From Clostridia bacterium (GTDB taxonomy: Bacteria > Bacillota > Clostridia > Oscillospirales > Acutalibacteraceae), in the NCBI GenBank assembly GCA_017625835.1, contig JAGAKF010000079.1:1-50769 (forward strand): DNA of 50,769 bases, written 5' to 3'. Every line of letters begins with the position of its first letter. The first letter of the stretch is position 1. The notes below the pieces were generated by a model. It searched no databases. It saw nothing but the letters and a program-made list of their open reading frames with translations, and was not told the origin of the DNA. Of the stretch, positions 22,895 to 32,203 are shown in pieces. Made by a program: the position numbers and the translations under genes.

Positions 22895-24277
22895 TTAAAA
22901 TGCGAGTTTTTCTTCGATATATTCACAAAGCTTATCAATAGCGATACGCTCCTGTGCCATTGTGTCGCGGTCACGGATTGTTACGCAACCGTCTTCAACT
23001 GAATCGAAGTCGTATGTGATGCAGAACGGTGTACCGATTTCGTCCTGACGGCGGTAACGCTTACCGATTGAACCTGCATCGTCAAACTCAACCATAAACT
23101 TCTTTGAAAGCATTGCGTAAACTTCCTCAGCCTGCTCGTTGAGCTTCTTTGAAAGGGGAAGAACCGCAGCCTTGATCGGTGCAAGAGCAGGGTGGAAACG
23201 AAGCACAACTCTTGTGTCGCCCTTCTCTTCGTCAACAACCTCTTCGTCGTAAGCGTCGCAAAGGAACGCAAGAGTTACGCGGTCAGCACCGAGTGACGGT
23301 TCGATAACGTACGGAAGGTACTTCTCGTTAGTTGTCTGGTCAAAATACTCAAGACTCTTGCTTGATGTGTTCTGATGCTGAGTAAGGTCGAAGTCTGTTC
23401 TTGAAGCAACGCCCCAGAGCTCGCCCCAACCGAAGGGGAAGAGGAACTCAAAGTCTGTTGTTGCATTTGAATAGTGTGAAAGCTCTTCCTGCTCGTGGTC
23501 ACGAAGACGAAGGTTTTCGTCCTTGATGCCGAGTGAAAGAAGCCACTTGTGACAGTAGTCTTTCCAGTAAGCAAACCATTCAAGCTCTGTGCCGGGCTTG
23601 CAGAAGAACTCGAGCTCCATCTGCTCAAATTCACGTGTACGGAAAATGAAGTTACCCGGTGTGATTTCGTTACGGAAGGATTTACCGATCTGGCAAACAC
23701 CGAACGGAACCTTACGGCGTGTTGTACGCTGAACGTTCTGGAAGTTTACGAAAATTCCCTGTGCTGTTTCGGGACGAAGATAAATTTCGTTCTTTGCGTC
23801 CTCTGTAACACCCTGGAATGTTTTGAACATAAGGTTGAACTTACGGATGTCTGTAAAGTTTGAAGAACCGCAATCGGGGCAGACAATACCATTTTCGGCA
23901 ATGTACTTGCTCATTTCGTCAAAGCTCCAGCCTGCAGGATTAACGCCTGTATCCTCGATGAGCTTGTCAGCTCTGTGACGTGTCTTACAATCCTTACAGT
24001 CCATAAGAGGATCGGAGAAACCGCCGACGTGACCTGAAGCAACCCAGATCTGCGGATTCATAAGGATAGCAGAATCAAGACCTACGTTGTACGGATTTTC
24101 CTGAACGAATTTCTGCCACCATGCGCGCTTGACGTTGTTCTTGAATTCAACGCCGAGAGGGCCGAAGTCCCAGGAGTTAGAAAGTCCGCCGTAGATTTCG
24201 CTGCCGGGGTAAACAAAGCCTCTGCCTTTGCAAAGGGCAACGATTTTTTCCATTGTTTTTTCTGTGTTGGAAAGCAT
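22895..24277 (-). CDS. glyQS: Glycyl-tRNA synthetase, dimeric type
   Basis: The protein has 460 residues, the length of bacterial homodimeric class II GlyRS. Class II motifs are visible: [12 protein letters not shown] (motif 2 region), [20 protein letters not shown], and the C-terminal motif 3 block [11 protein letters not shown] zinc-type set CKDCK...CPDCGSSNF is inserted near residues 96-140. It charges tRNA-Gly. The leader is only about 44 nt from the predicted start site, so there is no room for the T-box often found before this gene. Confidence 0.97.
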   Translation of the reverse strand: MLSNTEKTMEKIVALCKGRGFVYPGSEIYGGLSNSWDFGPLGVEFKNNVKRAWWQKFVQENPYNVGLDSAILMNPQIWVASGHVGGFSDPLMDCKDCKTRHRADKLIEDTGVNPAGWSFDEMSKYIAENGIVCPDCGSSNFTDIRKFNLMFKTFQGVTEDAKNEIYLRPETAQGIFVNFQNVQRTTRRKVPFGVCQIGKSFRNEITPGNFIFRTREFEQMELEFFCKPGTELEWFAYWKDYCHKWLLSLGIKDENLRLRDHEQEELSHYSNATTDFEFLFPFGWGELWGVASRTDFDLTQHQNTSSKSLEYFDQTTNEKYLPYVIEPSLGADRVTLAFLCDAYDEEVVDEEKGDTRVVLRFHPALAPIKAAVLPLSKKLNEQAEEVYAMLSKKFMVEFDDAGSIGKRYRRQDEIGTPFCITYDFDSVEDGCVTIRDRDTMAQERIAIDKLCEYIEEKLAF

Positions 24278-24327
24278 AAAACCAATTCTCCCTCATTATA
24301 TATTAAGTCAATATTTAACTATTATAG

Positions 24328-24356
24328 ATTATACTTAAAATTACAAAAACTGTCAA
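24328..24356 (-). promoter_or_regulatory. Consensus promoter of glyQS
   Basis: Minus strand: TTGACA, 17 nt, TATAAT, a full consensus match, about 50 nt upstream of the ATG. Confidence 0.85.
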
Positions 24357-24431
24357 TAAACAAAGTATATGAATAACGGAATATTCCGATTAATTTTTGT
24401 GGTGAAATTGTTATTATTTTGTCAAATTAAT

Positions 24432-24461
24432 CAAAAAAACAGCACCTCCCGAAGAAGGTGC
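24432..24461 (-). terminator. Terminator of the membrane-protein pair
   Basis: Stem GCACCT/AGGTGC with an 8-nt loop, then TG and seven T on the minus strand, just past the stop at 24469. Confidence 0.85.
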
Positions 24462-24468
24462 CGTTAAA

Positions 24469-25371
24469 TCATATAAGCATGAGCAGGATAGCTGCAAAAA
24501 AGAGATATTTGTGATTGCAAAAATCTTTCTTTACCGAATCTGTAATCTCTTCGCTTTCTGCACAGCAAAGAACCAAGAATAAGTTCAAAGCAATCCAACC
24601 GAGAGAAAAGTTTATCCAACCTGAGTCTGCGGTCAGGCAAACTGTAGCAATAAGATTAATAAGCAATCCGACTACAATGACGGGCTTTGCATGGAATTTG
24701 TTTTTAAACAGTTTTATAACAAGATAAACTGAAAGGATCAGAAAACCGAGAGTGTTTTTAAAATATGAAAATAAGTAACTGATATTTTCAGGCGGTCTGG
24801 TTGCTTTAGTGAGGTTCAGGTAAAGGCATATTCCGAAAACAGCAATACCCGTTGCCAAAGATGCAAAAAGAAGATTTTTCGGGGAAAGTAAACTTTCTTT
24901 TTTCTTGCTTTTGGTTTTCTTTTCTTTAACGTCGGTTAACATTTTAAGCTTTACTGCAGAAAAGCTTAAAAGAATTATGCTGTAATAAATCGCGATTTGC
25001 ACATTAAGGACACACAGCAAAGGCGCAGCAATGATTGAGTAAAGCACTTTGCTTTTGTCTGTCAAAGTGAAAACAGCGGCAAGGAACACTGCTATGCCTG
25101 CACAAGCCAGAATCTGACGGACGGTTTCGTGTTCTCTGTAAAAGAGCTGATAAAAAGTCTGAAAACTGAGAAAGAAAACTAAAAAAGCGGTAGCGGTTTT
25201 CTCTTTGATTTTTTCACCGTCAAGAATTTTATCCGCAAAGAAAATAACGATTCCCGAAAAGGCGAAGAAGACGAGCAATAACGGATATGCTTTCTGGAGA
25301 GTTAAAACAACCGAAAATACTGCAAACCCGAGGATTGCCAATATTCTGTTTTTTATGTTGATGTCCGTCAA
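24469..25371 (-). CDS. Polytopic membrane protein of unknown function, TTG start
   Basis: The TTG at 25371 (300 residues) is chosen: GGGGGTG lies 5 nt upstream and the codon overlaps the TGA of the preceding gene in TTGA, so it is translationally coupled. About eight hydrophobic segments are seen, with a basic cytoplasmic loop KEKKTKSKKKESLL in the middle. No enzymatic motif was recognised. The gene shares an operon with the 399-residue membrane protein upstream, and both may belong to a surface-polymer pathway; that is a guess. Confidence 0.6.
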   Translation of the reverse strand: MTDINIKNRILAILGFAVFSVVLTLQKAYPLLLVFFAFSGIVIFFADKILDGEKIKEKTATAFLVFFLSFQTFYQLFYREHETVRQILACAGIAVFLAAVFTLTDKSKVLYSIIAAPLLCVLNVQIAIYYSIILLSFSAVKLKMLTDVKEKKTKSKKKESLLSPKNLLFASLATGIAVFGICLYLNLTKATRPPENISYLFSYFKNTLGFLILSVYLVIKLFKNKFHAKPVIVVGLLINLIATVCLTADSGWINFSLGWIALNLFLVLCCAESEEITDSVKKDFCNHKYLFFAAILLMLI

Positions 25372-26567
25372 AACTTCACCCCCGTAAGAACAATGCCTGC
25401 AATGCACAAGCCTATGATTGCAAACAGAGCTTTATTTTTCTTAAGGGTTATTCTGCCGTCGTTATAAGCTTCGCTGAAAGCTGTGTCGTTTTCGCTGACG
25501 AAGAACAACAGCGTGAAGATAACGGACAGAAGGAAATGTAACGAAAATCTGTCAGGGTCAGTTGACAAAAGAAGGTTGATAAGCATACACAAAATCGGAG
25601 CAAAGGAGCAGAAATAAATGAATTTTTTCAGCGGCGTTTCTGCTTTTTTAAAAGCTTTTGCAATCAGATACACAAACGGAATTGATGTAAGAAGATTGCT
25701 TACGATAAAGAAGCAGAGCATTTTGACTGCTGACTGATCTCCGTGTATGTAGTGCTCGAAATTGTATTTAATGTAACCGAGGAATCCGTGATAGTTTTCT
25801 ACCTGAGGTGTCTCCCAGAAAAAGACTGAGCGTAGATAATATTCGTCGAAATTGTTTGCAGGAGCTTCCAGTCTTCCGCGTGCAAATTCAACCATCTGTT
25901 CAGAGGTCATTTTCATTGTGCTGTCGCCCAGCATAAGGAAATAAATAGTTGCAAATCCGACAACAACGGCGCAGACTGCAATGTAAATAAAGTTAGAAAC
26001 GTTCGGTTTTTTCACAAACTGATAAAAAACAGCAATTGCCATAAGCGGAAGATACGTTGTTGCGAAAAGGTCGTAAAGGCACATCGAAACAACGCAAAAA
26101 ACAGGAACAAGCCAACGAAGACCTTTCTTGTTCACAAAATACAAAGAGCCTAAAATAAAAAACATCAGGAAAAGATCCAAAGTGCCGAGATAACGTAAAA
26201 AAGCAAGCGCGGCAGGAGAAGCTACCATAAACAGTGCATATATGCCGATAGCCTTATAATTTGTTCTTTTCAGATAATTGTTAACCGTCAGACTGAAAAG
26301 GAAACAAACAACGGTATAAATAATTAGAAGTGAATACAGCAACGCGTCAACACTTAGCTTTTCACCGAAGAAAAGGGAGTATATTGCCCCTATAAGAAGA
26401 CGTGAGCTGAAACCGCAGTCGTAGTTTATTACGTAAAGAGGGTAGTAATAGTTATCAATGTAATGTATGTTTTCTTTCTGTACGAGATATGCAAAAGAAA
26501 CGTACATAAGCACACCGAAGGTAACGAAGAATATTTTGTTTTCTTTGATTTTGTTCAAAATCTTCAT
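25368..26567 (-). CDS. Polytopic membrane protein of unknown function
   Basis: The protein has 399 residues and about nine to ten hydrophobic segments. After the first helix an extracytoplasmic-type loop contains HYIDNYYYPLYVINYDCGFS, followed by SRLLIGA. Asp/Arg residues in such a first loop are common in membrane glycosyltransferases of the GT-C type, but no diagnostic motif was confirmed. GGAGG lies before the ATG. It is the first gene of a two-gene operon. Confidence 0.55.
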   Translation of the reverse strand: MKILNKIKENKIFFVTFGVLMYVSFAYLVQKENIHYIDNYYYPLYVINYDCGFSSRLLIGAIYSLFFGEKLSVDALLYSLLIIYTVVCFLFSLTVNNYLKRTNYKAIGIYALFMVASPAALAFLRYLGTLDLFLMFFILGSLYFVNKKGLRWLVPVFCVVSMCLYDLFATTYLPLMAIAVFYQFVKKPNVSNFIYIAVCAVVVGFATIYFLMLGDSTMKMTSEQMVEFARGRLEAPANNFDEYYLRSVFFWETPQVENYHGFLGYIKYNFEHYIHGDQSAVKMLCFFIVSNLLTSIPFVYLIAKAFKKAETPLKKFIYFCSFAPILCMLINLLLSTDPDRFSLHFLLSVIFTLLFFVSENDTAFSEAYNDGRITLKKNKALFAIIGLCIAGIVLTGVKF

Positions 26568-26594
26568 AAGCCACCTCCGAAAATTGATATCATC

Positions 26595-26623
26595 ATTATA
26601 CTATAACGTTTCTGAAAAGTAAA
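26595..26623 (-). promoter_or_regulatory. Promoter of the membrane-protein pair
   Basis: Minus strand: TTTACT, 17 nt, TATAAT, 28 nt upstream of the ATG at 26567. Confidence 0.55.
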
Positions 26624-26628
26624 CACAA

Positions 26629-26655
26629 AAGGAGTGCATCACTGATGCACTCCTT
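26629..26655 (-). terminator. Terminator of the YabE-like gene
   Basis: Perfect 13-bp stem AAGGAGTGCATCA/TGATGCACTCCTT with a single-base centre, then TTTGTGTTT on the minus strand. Confidence 0.8.
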
Positions 26656-26659
26656 GAAA

Positions 26660-27925
26660 TCAGAGAATATAAATTGTAACCGTTCTTCTGCCGAAAGCGT
26701 ACATTGAAGACTCGTTCGGGAAGTAAAGGTCGCAAAGTGTTGCGCGGCTGCCAGTCCACTTTGTGAATCCGCCCGTATCCTCGGCTGAAGCATAACCGTA
26801 GATATACTTGCCGTCGTTTGAAACGATCCACATCTTTGTTCCGTAAGGAATCTGCTTGGGGTTAACAGCGATGTAACCCGGTCTTACTCTCTTACCTGTT
26901 GCAGTGTGTGTACCGCAGTTGTAAGCAGAAGCTGTACCGACGATCTTCTTCTTGTAAGAAACAGGAATATTTCCGTCAAGCTGAAGTGTTGAAGGCGGTG
27001 TAAGAGTAGAAATTGTCTTTCTGCCGTTTGCAAGAACGTAACCGCTGCCTGTTGAAGCGCCTGCACGCTTCTTTGTGCCGACGATCTTAACTTCATCAAC
27101 GGGAGCCTTGTCGATTACTGAGCTTGTTGCAACAGACTCGGTAAGAACACCGTCAACATATTTTTCCTGATATGTGATTGTCTGAACGCCCTTAACGCCC
27201 TTTGTCTCGATCTTTGCCTGGTCAGTGTACATTGCACCTGACTTCTTTGTAACAGTCTTGTAATTCATTTCAACTGTTTCTGTTTTCATCTCGTAGCTTA
27301 CTCTAGTGATCTTGATAAGCATATCAGCTTCAAGAACTGTGTCAAGAGGCTTTGAAATAACGTCGTTATCGTCGATTGTAAGGATGGCCTTGTCGAGAGC
27401 GTCGCTTACTGTACCGCTTGCAAGACGAACTGTCTTTGTTTCGCCGTCAGCAACGATTTTGATATCAAATGCACGTGAAATGAGGATTGACGGATTGTCT
27501 GAAATCTGATCTTCAAGAGAGCAGTTGAGAACGTCACCCTCTGCAATTACAATTCCGTTCTGCTCAAGAGCCTGAGCAACTGTACCCTTACCCTCATAGC
27601 TGACAGGATCAGCACCATTGTCCGCAACAGTGAAGACGTGTGACTTGTGAAGTCTGATAACTGAGCCTGCACCGTTTGAAAACTCTGAAAGGTCAAGTGT
27701 GTCGTTTTCTTCAACTGTAACGCCGACCTGAGCGAGGATCTCTTCCGCAGTGTCACGCATTGTAACAACTCGTGTTGTTTCACCGTCAATTTCAAGAGTA
27801 ACTGTGTTTGAATTTGCAGCTGCGGCATAGATTGTTGCAGAGCAGAGGATTGCAATTACAACAAGCATAATAAGCTTTGCTTTTGATTTAAGCAGTGCTT
27901 TGCCGAACTTTTCAATCGTATTCAT
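26660..27925 (-). CDS. YabE/RpfB-like cell-wall protein (DUF348, G5, 3D domains)
   Basis: The protein has 421 residues. A membrane-anchor or signal helix (about 17-37) is followed by DUF348 repeats (first around TVTLEIDGETTRVVTMRD), a G5 domain (about 212-290, with MKTETVEMNYKTV) and a C-terminal 3D domain. The 3D domain shows its Asp residues in ASAEDTGGF and ATLCDLYF, plus GTKMWIVSNDG. Proteins of this layout act on peptidoglycan, with a lytic-transglycosylase-like barrel, and are linked to growth resumption in Gram-positives. It is monocistronic behind a full-consensus promoter, divergent from lepA. Confidence 0.88.
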   Translation of the reverse strand: MNTIEKFGKALLKSKAKLIMLVVIAILCSATIYAAAANSNTVTLEIDGETTRVVTMRDTAEEILAQVGVTVEENDTLDLSEFSNGAGSVIRLHKSHVFTVADNGADPVSYEGKGTVAQALEQNGIVIAEGDVLNCSLEDQISDNPSILISRAFDIKIVADGETKTVRLASGTVSDALDKAILTIDDNDVISKPLDTVLEADMLIKITRVSYEMKTETVEMNYKTVTKKSGAMYTDQAKIETKGVKGVQTITYQEKYVDGVLTESVATSSVIDKAPVDEVKIVGTKKRAGASTGSGYVLANGRKTISTLTPPSTLQLDGNIPVSYKKKIVGTASAYNCGTHTATGKRVRPGYIAVNPKQIPYGTKMWIVSNDGKYIYGYASAEDTGGFTKWTGSRATLCDLYFPNESSMYAFGRRTVTIYIL

Positions 27926-28018
27926 TCTAAATAAAACTCCTTTTCTTTACGCTGTAAAACAGCTTTGGCGCGGAAATAAAACGAAAAATAAGAATTAAAA
28001 ATTGCGCCGACCTTGCAC

Positions 28019-28047
28019 ATTATAGGTAAGTGGGGTGGCTTTGTCAA
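28019..28047 (-). promoter_or_regulatory. Consensus promoter of the YabE-like gene
   Basis: Minus strand: TTGACA, 17 nt, TATAAT, a full match. The leader is about 85 nt and contains GGCGC/GCGCC and a small GCTGT/ACAGC stem; it is too short for a ydaO-type riboswitch. Confidence 0.85.
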
Positions 28048-28164
28048 ATTTTTAAAACACATTTTTTTGTGCATTTTGCTTACTTTTTCGGCACTAAAAG
28101 AACATTTGAAAAGAATTAATTTCTTAAAAAGAAAATTAAAAGAGAAAGCTTTGTGCAAAATGCA

Positions 28165-28209
28165 AAAAGTTACAAAAAGTTACAAACCGATAAAATATTT
28201 GTAACTTTT
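28165..28209. promoter_or_regulatory. GTTACAAA direct and inverted repeats in the yabE-lepA intergenic region
   Basis: AAAAGTTACAAA (28175-28186) and its exact complement (28198-28209) form a 12-bp inverted repeat with an 11-nt loop. A further AAAAGTTAC (28166-28174) lies 10 bp upstream in direct orientation. It could be an operator or a structured RNA element. It sits upstream of both divergent promoters. Confidence 0.5.
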
Positions 28210-28251
28210 GTTATATCATACGCATTTTACCTTTATTTTATGATAAACTGA

Positions 28252-28280
28252 TTGAAGTATTTGGGAGTCTGTGATATAAT
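28252..28280 (+). promoter_or_regulatory. Promoter of lepA
   Basis: TTGAAG, 17 nt, TATAAT with upstream TGTGA, 33 nt before the TTG start. Confidence 0.7.
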
Positions 28281-28313
28281 AATTCGGTATAATTCATTCA
28301 CTGAGGTGATAAT

Positions 28314-30125
28314 TTGGCAGCTAAAAAAGAAAACATACGAAATTTTTCGATAATTGCTCATATTGACCATGGTAAGTCCACGCTTGCTGACCGTTTGCTG
28401 GAAAAAACAGAGTCAGTCGCAATCCGAGATATGACAGAGCAGTTGCTTGATGATATGGACCTTGAAAAGGAGAGAGGTATTACAATCAAGGCTCACGCTG
28501 TAAAGCTTAACTATAAAGCTAAGGACGGCGAAGAATACGAGCTTAACCTGATTGATACTCCGGGTCACGTTGACTTCAACTATGAAGTTTCACGTTCACT
28601 TGCGGCTTGTGAGGGCGCGGTGCTTATCGTCGACGCTTCGCAGGGTGTTGAGGCTCAGACTCTTGCTAACACATATCTTGCTCTTGACCACGACCTTGAG
28701 ATCGTTCCTGTAATTAATAAGATCGATCTCCCTGCTGCTGACCCCGAAAGAGTAGCTGCTGAGGTTGAGGATGTAATCGGTCTTGAGTGTATGGATGCTC
28801 CGCGTGTTTCGGCAAAAACAGGTGAAAATATTGAAGCAGTGCTTGAAAAGATTGTTTCCGATATTCCTGCTCCTCTTGATTCTGACGATTCTAAACCGCT
28901 TCGTGCGCTTGTCTTTGACTCGTTATATGATAACTACAAGGGTGTTATTGTTTATGTCCGTGTTGTTGACGGCAAGATCAAGGCAGGCGATACAATGCGG
29001 ATGATGGCAACGGGTGCAGAGTTTACCGTTGTCGATGTCGGTTATATGAGAGCGACAGCTATGGAGTCCGCAAAGGAGCTTACTTCAGGTGAGGTTGGTT
29101 ACATTACAGCTTCGATCAAAACTGTCGGCGATGCACGTGTCGGTGACACGGTTACAACGGCTGAATATCCTGCGACGGAACCGCTTCCCGGTTACCGTAA
29201 GGTAAATCCGATGGTATTCTGTGGTGTTTATCCTGCGGATGGTGCCGACTACGAAAATCTCAGAGAGGCTCTTGAAAAACTTCAGCTCAACGATGCCGCA
29301 CTTTCTTATGAACCTGAAACATCAGGTGCACTCGGCTTCGGCTTCAGATGCGGTTTCCTTGGCCTTCTTCATCTCGAAATTATCCAGGAACGCCTTGAAA
29401 GAGAGTACGATCTCGACCTTGTAACAACAATTCCGAGCGTTGTTTATAAGATACATCTTACGGACGGTACGGTTCTTGAAATCGACAACCCGACAAACTA
29501 TCCTGATCCTGCATACATCGACTTCAGCGAAGAACCGATCACAAAGGCAAATATCTATGCTCCTAACGAGTATGTCGGCGCAATTATGGACCTTTGTCAG
29601 GAACGTCGCGGTATTTTCAAGGATATGACTTATGTCACACCTGACCGTGTTGATATTGCTTACGAGCTTCCGCTTAACGAAATTATCTATGACTTTTTCG
29701 ATGTCCTTAAATCAAGGACAAAGGGTTACGCCTCGTTTGACTACGAAATCAAGGGCTATGAGCGTTCAGACCTTGTTAAGCTCGATGTTCTTCTTAACGG
29801 CGACGGTGTCGATGCTCTTTCATTTATAATTCATTCCGATAAGGCATACGGCAGAGCAAGAAAAATTGCCGAAAAACTTAAGGAGCATATTCCGAGACAG
29901 ATGTTTGAAATCCCTGTTCAGATTGCAATCGGCGGAAAAGTTATCGCCCGTGAAACAATCAAGGCGATGAGAAAAGACGTTCTTGCTAAATGCTACGGCG
30001 GTGACATTACTCGAAAGAAGAAGCTTCTTGAAAAGCAGAAGGAAGGTAAAAAACGTATGCGCCACTTCGGTACGGTTGAAGTTCCGCAGGAAGCGTTTAT
30101 GGCTGTCCTCAAGCTTGACGAATAA
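28314..30125 (+). CDS. lepA: Elongation factor 4 (LepA)
   Basis: The protein has 603 residues, standard for LepA. It starts at a TTG with GAGGTG 5 nt upstream. GTPase motifs are complete: [23 protein letters not shown] and NKIDLP. The LepA C-terminal domain is present (KMRHFG-type ending, seen as [17 protein letters not shown]). It back-translocates stalled ribosomes. It is followed by a terminator and then hemW, the order common in Firmicutes. Confidence 0.98.
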   Translation: MAAKKENIRNFSIIAHIDHGKSTLADRLLEKTESVAIRDMTEQLLDDMDLEKERGITIKAHAVKLNYKAKDGEEYELNLIDTPGHVDFNYEVSRSLAACEGAVLIVDASQGVEAQTLANTYLALDHDLEIVPVINKIDLPAADPERVAAEVEDVIGLECMDAPRVSAKTGENIEAVLEKIVSDIPAPLDSDDSKPLRALVFDSLYDNYKGVIVYVRVVDGKIKAGDTMRMMATGAEFTVVDVGYMRATAMESAKELTSGEVGYITASIKTVGDARVGDTVTTAEYPATEPLPGYRKVNPMVFCGVYPADGADYENLREALEKLQLNDAALSYEPETSGALGFGFRCGFLGLLHLEIIQERLEREYDLDLVTTIPSVVYKIHLTDGTVLEIDNPTNYPDPAYIDFSEEPITKANIYAPNEYVGAIMDLCQERRGIFKDMTYVTPDRVDIAYELPLNEIIYDFFDVLKSRTKGYASFDYEIKGYERSDLVKLDVLLNGDGVDALSFIIHSDKAYGRARKIAEKLKEHIPRQMFEIPVQIAIGGKVIARETIKAMRKDVLAKCYGGDITRKKKLLEKQKEGKKRMRHFGTVEVPQEAFMAVLKLDE

Positions 30126-30134
30126 ATTATTAAG

Positions 30135-30162
30135 GACGGCGAGTGGTAAACTTGCCGTCTTT
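30135..30162 (+). terminator. Terminator between lepA and hemW
   Basis: Stem GACGGC/GCCGTC, extended by AGT/ACT, then TTTTATTTG. Read-through into hemW (15 nt further) is likely, since no separate promoter is evident. Confidence 0.65.
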
Positions 30163-30176
30163 TATTTGGTGATATT

Positions 30177-31277
30177 ATGAAAAAAATCGGTTTATACATT
30201 CATATACCGTTCTGTAAATCAAAATGTCCGTACTGCGATTTCTATTCAATGCGGTCGGATGCAATCGGCTATGACGATTATACCGCCTGTGTGCTTGAAA
30301 GTATGGAATCCTGGCAGGACAAGCTGAACGTAAGAGCTGACACACTCTACTTCGGCGGTGGAACGCCATCGCTCATCGGCGGAAAAAATATCGCTCTAAT
30401 TGTCCGCAGGGCGAAGGCTCTATTCGGTGTTGACGGTGAAATAACAGTTGAGTGTAACCCTTCGGCTATTGAAGAAGGATTTTTTGAAACCGTTTCAAAA
30501 GCAGGAGTGAACCGCATTTCTTTGGGAATGCAGTCCGCTGTCGATTCCGAACGCAGAAAACTCGGCAGAACGGCAGACAGGGATTGCATATTAGAATGTA
30601 TAAAAGAAGCGCGGAATGCAGGTATTGAAAATATTACTCTTGACGTAATGCTCGGTGTTCCCGACCAGACGCTTGAAAGCCTGAAAGAAACGGTCAGTTT
30701 CTGCCTTGAAAGCGGTGTTCCGCATATAAGTGCGTATATGCTCAAGCTTGAAGAGGGGACATACTATTATAATAATGCAGAAAAGCTGAATCTTCCCGAC
30801 GAAGATTTAACTGCTGATATGTACAGCTTCCTTTCAGAACAGCTTACTGCAAACGGGTTTGAACATTACGAAATATCAAACTTCGCAAAACCGGGATACG
30901 AGGGAAAACACAACCTGAAATACTGGAACTGTGAAGAATATCTCGGTATAGGTCCGTCGGCACATTCGTTTATCGGCGGAAAACGATTCTATTACCCGAG
31001 GGATATTGATTCCTTCCGTTTGGGAAATGCCCCCGAAGCTGACGGTGACGGCGGCGATGAGGAAGAGTACATAATGCTTCGTCTGCGCCTTGCAGAGGGA
31101 TTGATTTTTTCTTCATATTATGAAAAATATCAGAAAAACCTGCCCGAAAGAATAATTGAAAAAGCGAGGTTCTTTGAAAAGCAAGGACTTATGAAAGTTA
31201 CGGATACTTCGATTGCTTTTACGAGAGAAGGCTTCCTATTGTCAAACACTATAATTTCTGAGCTGATTTACGTTTAA
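30177..31277 (+). CDS. hemW: Heme chaperone HemW (radical SAM)
   Basis: The protein has 366 residues. The radical-SAM cluster motif CKSKCPYC (C13, C17, C20) is followed by D-F, as in HemW, where coproporphyrinogen dehydrogenase HemN has a further Cys. FGGGTPSLI (SAM-binding) and GxGPSAHSF follow, as in the family. HemW inserts heme into target proteins. The ATG overlaps the end of the lepA terminator's T-stretch. The neighbour lepA supports the call. Confidence 0.93.
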   Translation: MKKIGLYIHIPFCKSKCPYCDFYSMRSDAIGYDDYTACVLESMESWQDKLNVRADTLYFGGGTPSLIGGKNIALIVRRAKALFGVDGEITVECNPSAIEEGFFETVSKAGVNRISLGMQSAVDSERRKLGRTADRDCILECIKEARNAGIENITLDVMLGVPDQTLESLKETVSFCLESGVPHISAYMLKLEEGTYYYNNAEKLNLPDEDLTADMYSFLSEQLTANGFEHYEISNFAKPGYEGKHNLKYWNCEEYLGIGPSAHSFIGGKRFYYPRDIDSFRLGNAPEADGDGGDEEEYIMLRLRLAEGLIFSSYYEKYQKNLPERIIEKARFFEKQGLMKVTDTSIAFTREGFLLSNTIISELIYV

Positions 31278-31302
31278 TCTGCACAAAATTCAGTTTGATA
31301 TA

Positions 31303-31331
31303 TTGTATTTCATTATTCGATGTGTTAGAAT
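31303..31331 (+). promoter_or_regulatory. Promoter of the epimerase-oxidoreductase operon
   Basis: TTGTAT, 17 nt, TAGAAT, 30 nt before the ATG at 31361; AGGGAGG precedes the start. Confidence 0.5.
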
Positions 31332-31360
31332 AATCTAAACTACCATAGGGAGGTATTGTT

Positions 31361-32191
31361 ATGAGTTTTCCTGTTGCATTGCAGCTGTATTCCGTTCGTG
31401 ACGCCATGGCGGAAGACTTTGCAGGCACAATCAAAAAAGTAAAAGAAATGGGCTATGACGGCGTTGAATTCGCAGGTCTTTTCGATCAGAAGCCTGCCGA
31501 TATCAAAGCTTTGCTCACTGAAGTCGGCCTTACTCCGATTTCTGCTCACGTAGCTTATGACGAGCTTGCTGCTGACCCCGAAAAGGTTATTGCAGATTAC
31601 GCTGAAATCGGCTGTAAGTATATTGCAATTCCTTACGCTGTTGAAGAAAGACGTCCCGGTGCGGAACTCTTTGATGACACAGTTGAAGGTATCAGAAAGT
31701 TTGCACAGATCGGTAAAAAGTACGGAATTACATTCCTTTATCATAACCACGATTTTGAGTTCATCAAGGTTGGCGACGTTTACGGTCTCGATCTTCTTTA
31801 CAGCACACTTTCAGCTGACGAGCTTCAGACAGAGCTTGACACTTGCTGGGTAAATGTCGGCGGTGAAGAACCTGCAAAGTATGTTGAGAAGTATGCAGGC
31901 AGAGCACCCGTTGTTCACCTTAAGGACTTCTATATGAGCGGTAAGGGCAAACCGGCAAAGCTTTATCAGCTTATCGGTATTGACGACGGCGCTCAGGATG
32001 CAGAGGAAGAAGAAGCATTCGGCTTCCGTCCCTGCGGCTACGGTGTTCAGGATTTCCCTGCAATTCTCGAAGCTTGTAAGAAAGCGGGAACAGGATGGGT
32101 TGTTGTTGAACAGGATCAGCCGTCATTAGGCAAATCACCCGTTGAGTGTGCTCAGATGAGCATTGATTATATCAAAGAAATTAATAAATAA
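31361..32191 (+). CDS. Sugar phosphate isomerase/epimerase (TIM barrel)
   Basis: The protein has 276 residues of the AP-endonuclease-2/xylose-isomerase-like barrel. Landmarks are ALQLYSVRDAMAEDF at the N-terminus, GYDGVEFAG, the metal-site strand YHNHDFEF, and LDTCWVNVGG, followed by HLKDFY. Enzymes of this type act on sugar or inositol intermediates (IolE/IolI-like, hydroxypyruvate-isomerase-like); the substrate is not known. It is 12 nt ahead of a Gfo/Idh/MocA oxidoreductase gene, and the two probably act in sequence (oxidation, isomerisation). Confidence 0.85.
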   Translation: MSFPVALQLYSVRDAMAEDFAGTIKKVKEMGYDGVEFAGLFDQKPADIKALLTEVGLTPISAHVAYDELAADPEKVIADYAEIGCKYIAIPYAVEERRPGAELFDDTVEGIRKFAQIGKKYGITFLYHNHDFEFIKVGDVYGLDLLYSTLSADELQTELDTCWVNVGGEEPAKYVEKYAGRAPVVHLKDFYMSGKGKPAKLYQLIGIDDGAQDAEEEEAFGFRPCGYGVQDFPAILEACKKAGTGWVVVEQDQPSLGKSPVECAQMSIDYIKEINK

Positions 32192-32203
32192 GGAGTTTTT
32201 AAT

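Noticed and set aside
24278-24330. T-box riboswitch ahead of glyQS
   Set aside because: The consensus promoter leaves a leader of only about 44 nt, too short for a T-box, and no specifier or T-box sequence is seen.
27926-28019. ydaO-type (c-di-AMP) riboswitch before the YabE-like gene
   Set aside because: Such riboswitches often precede wall genes, but the leader here is about 85 nt and lacks the expected multi-stem core.
28165-28209. WalR box
   Set aside because: The hexamer core fits loosely but the repeat period is 10 bp and not 11, so only a generic operator is reported.
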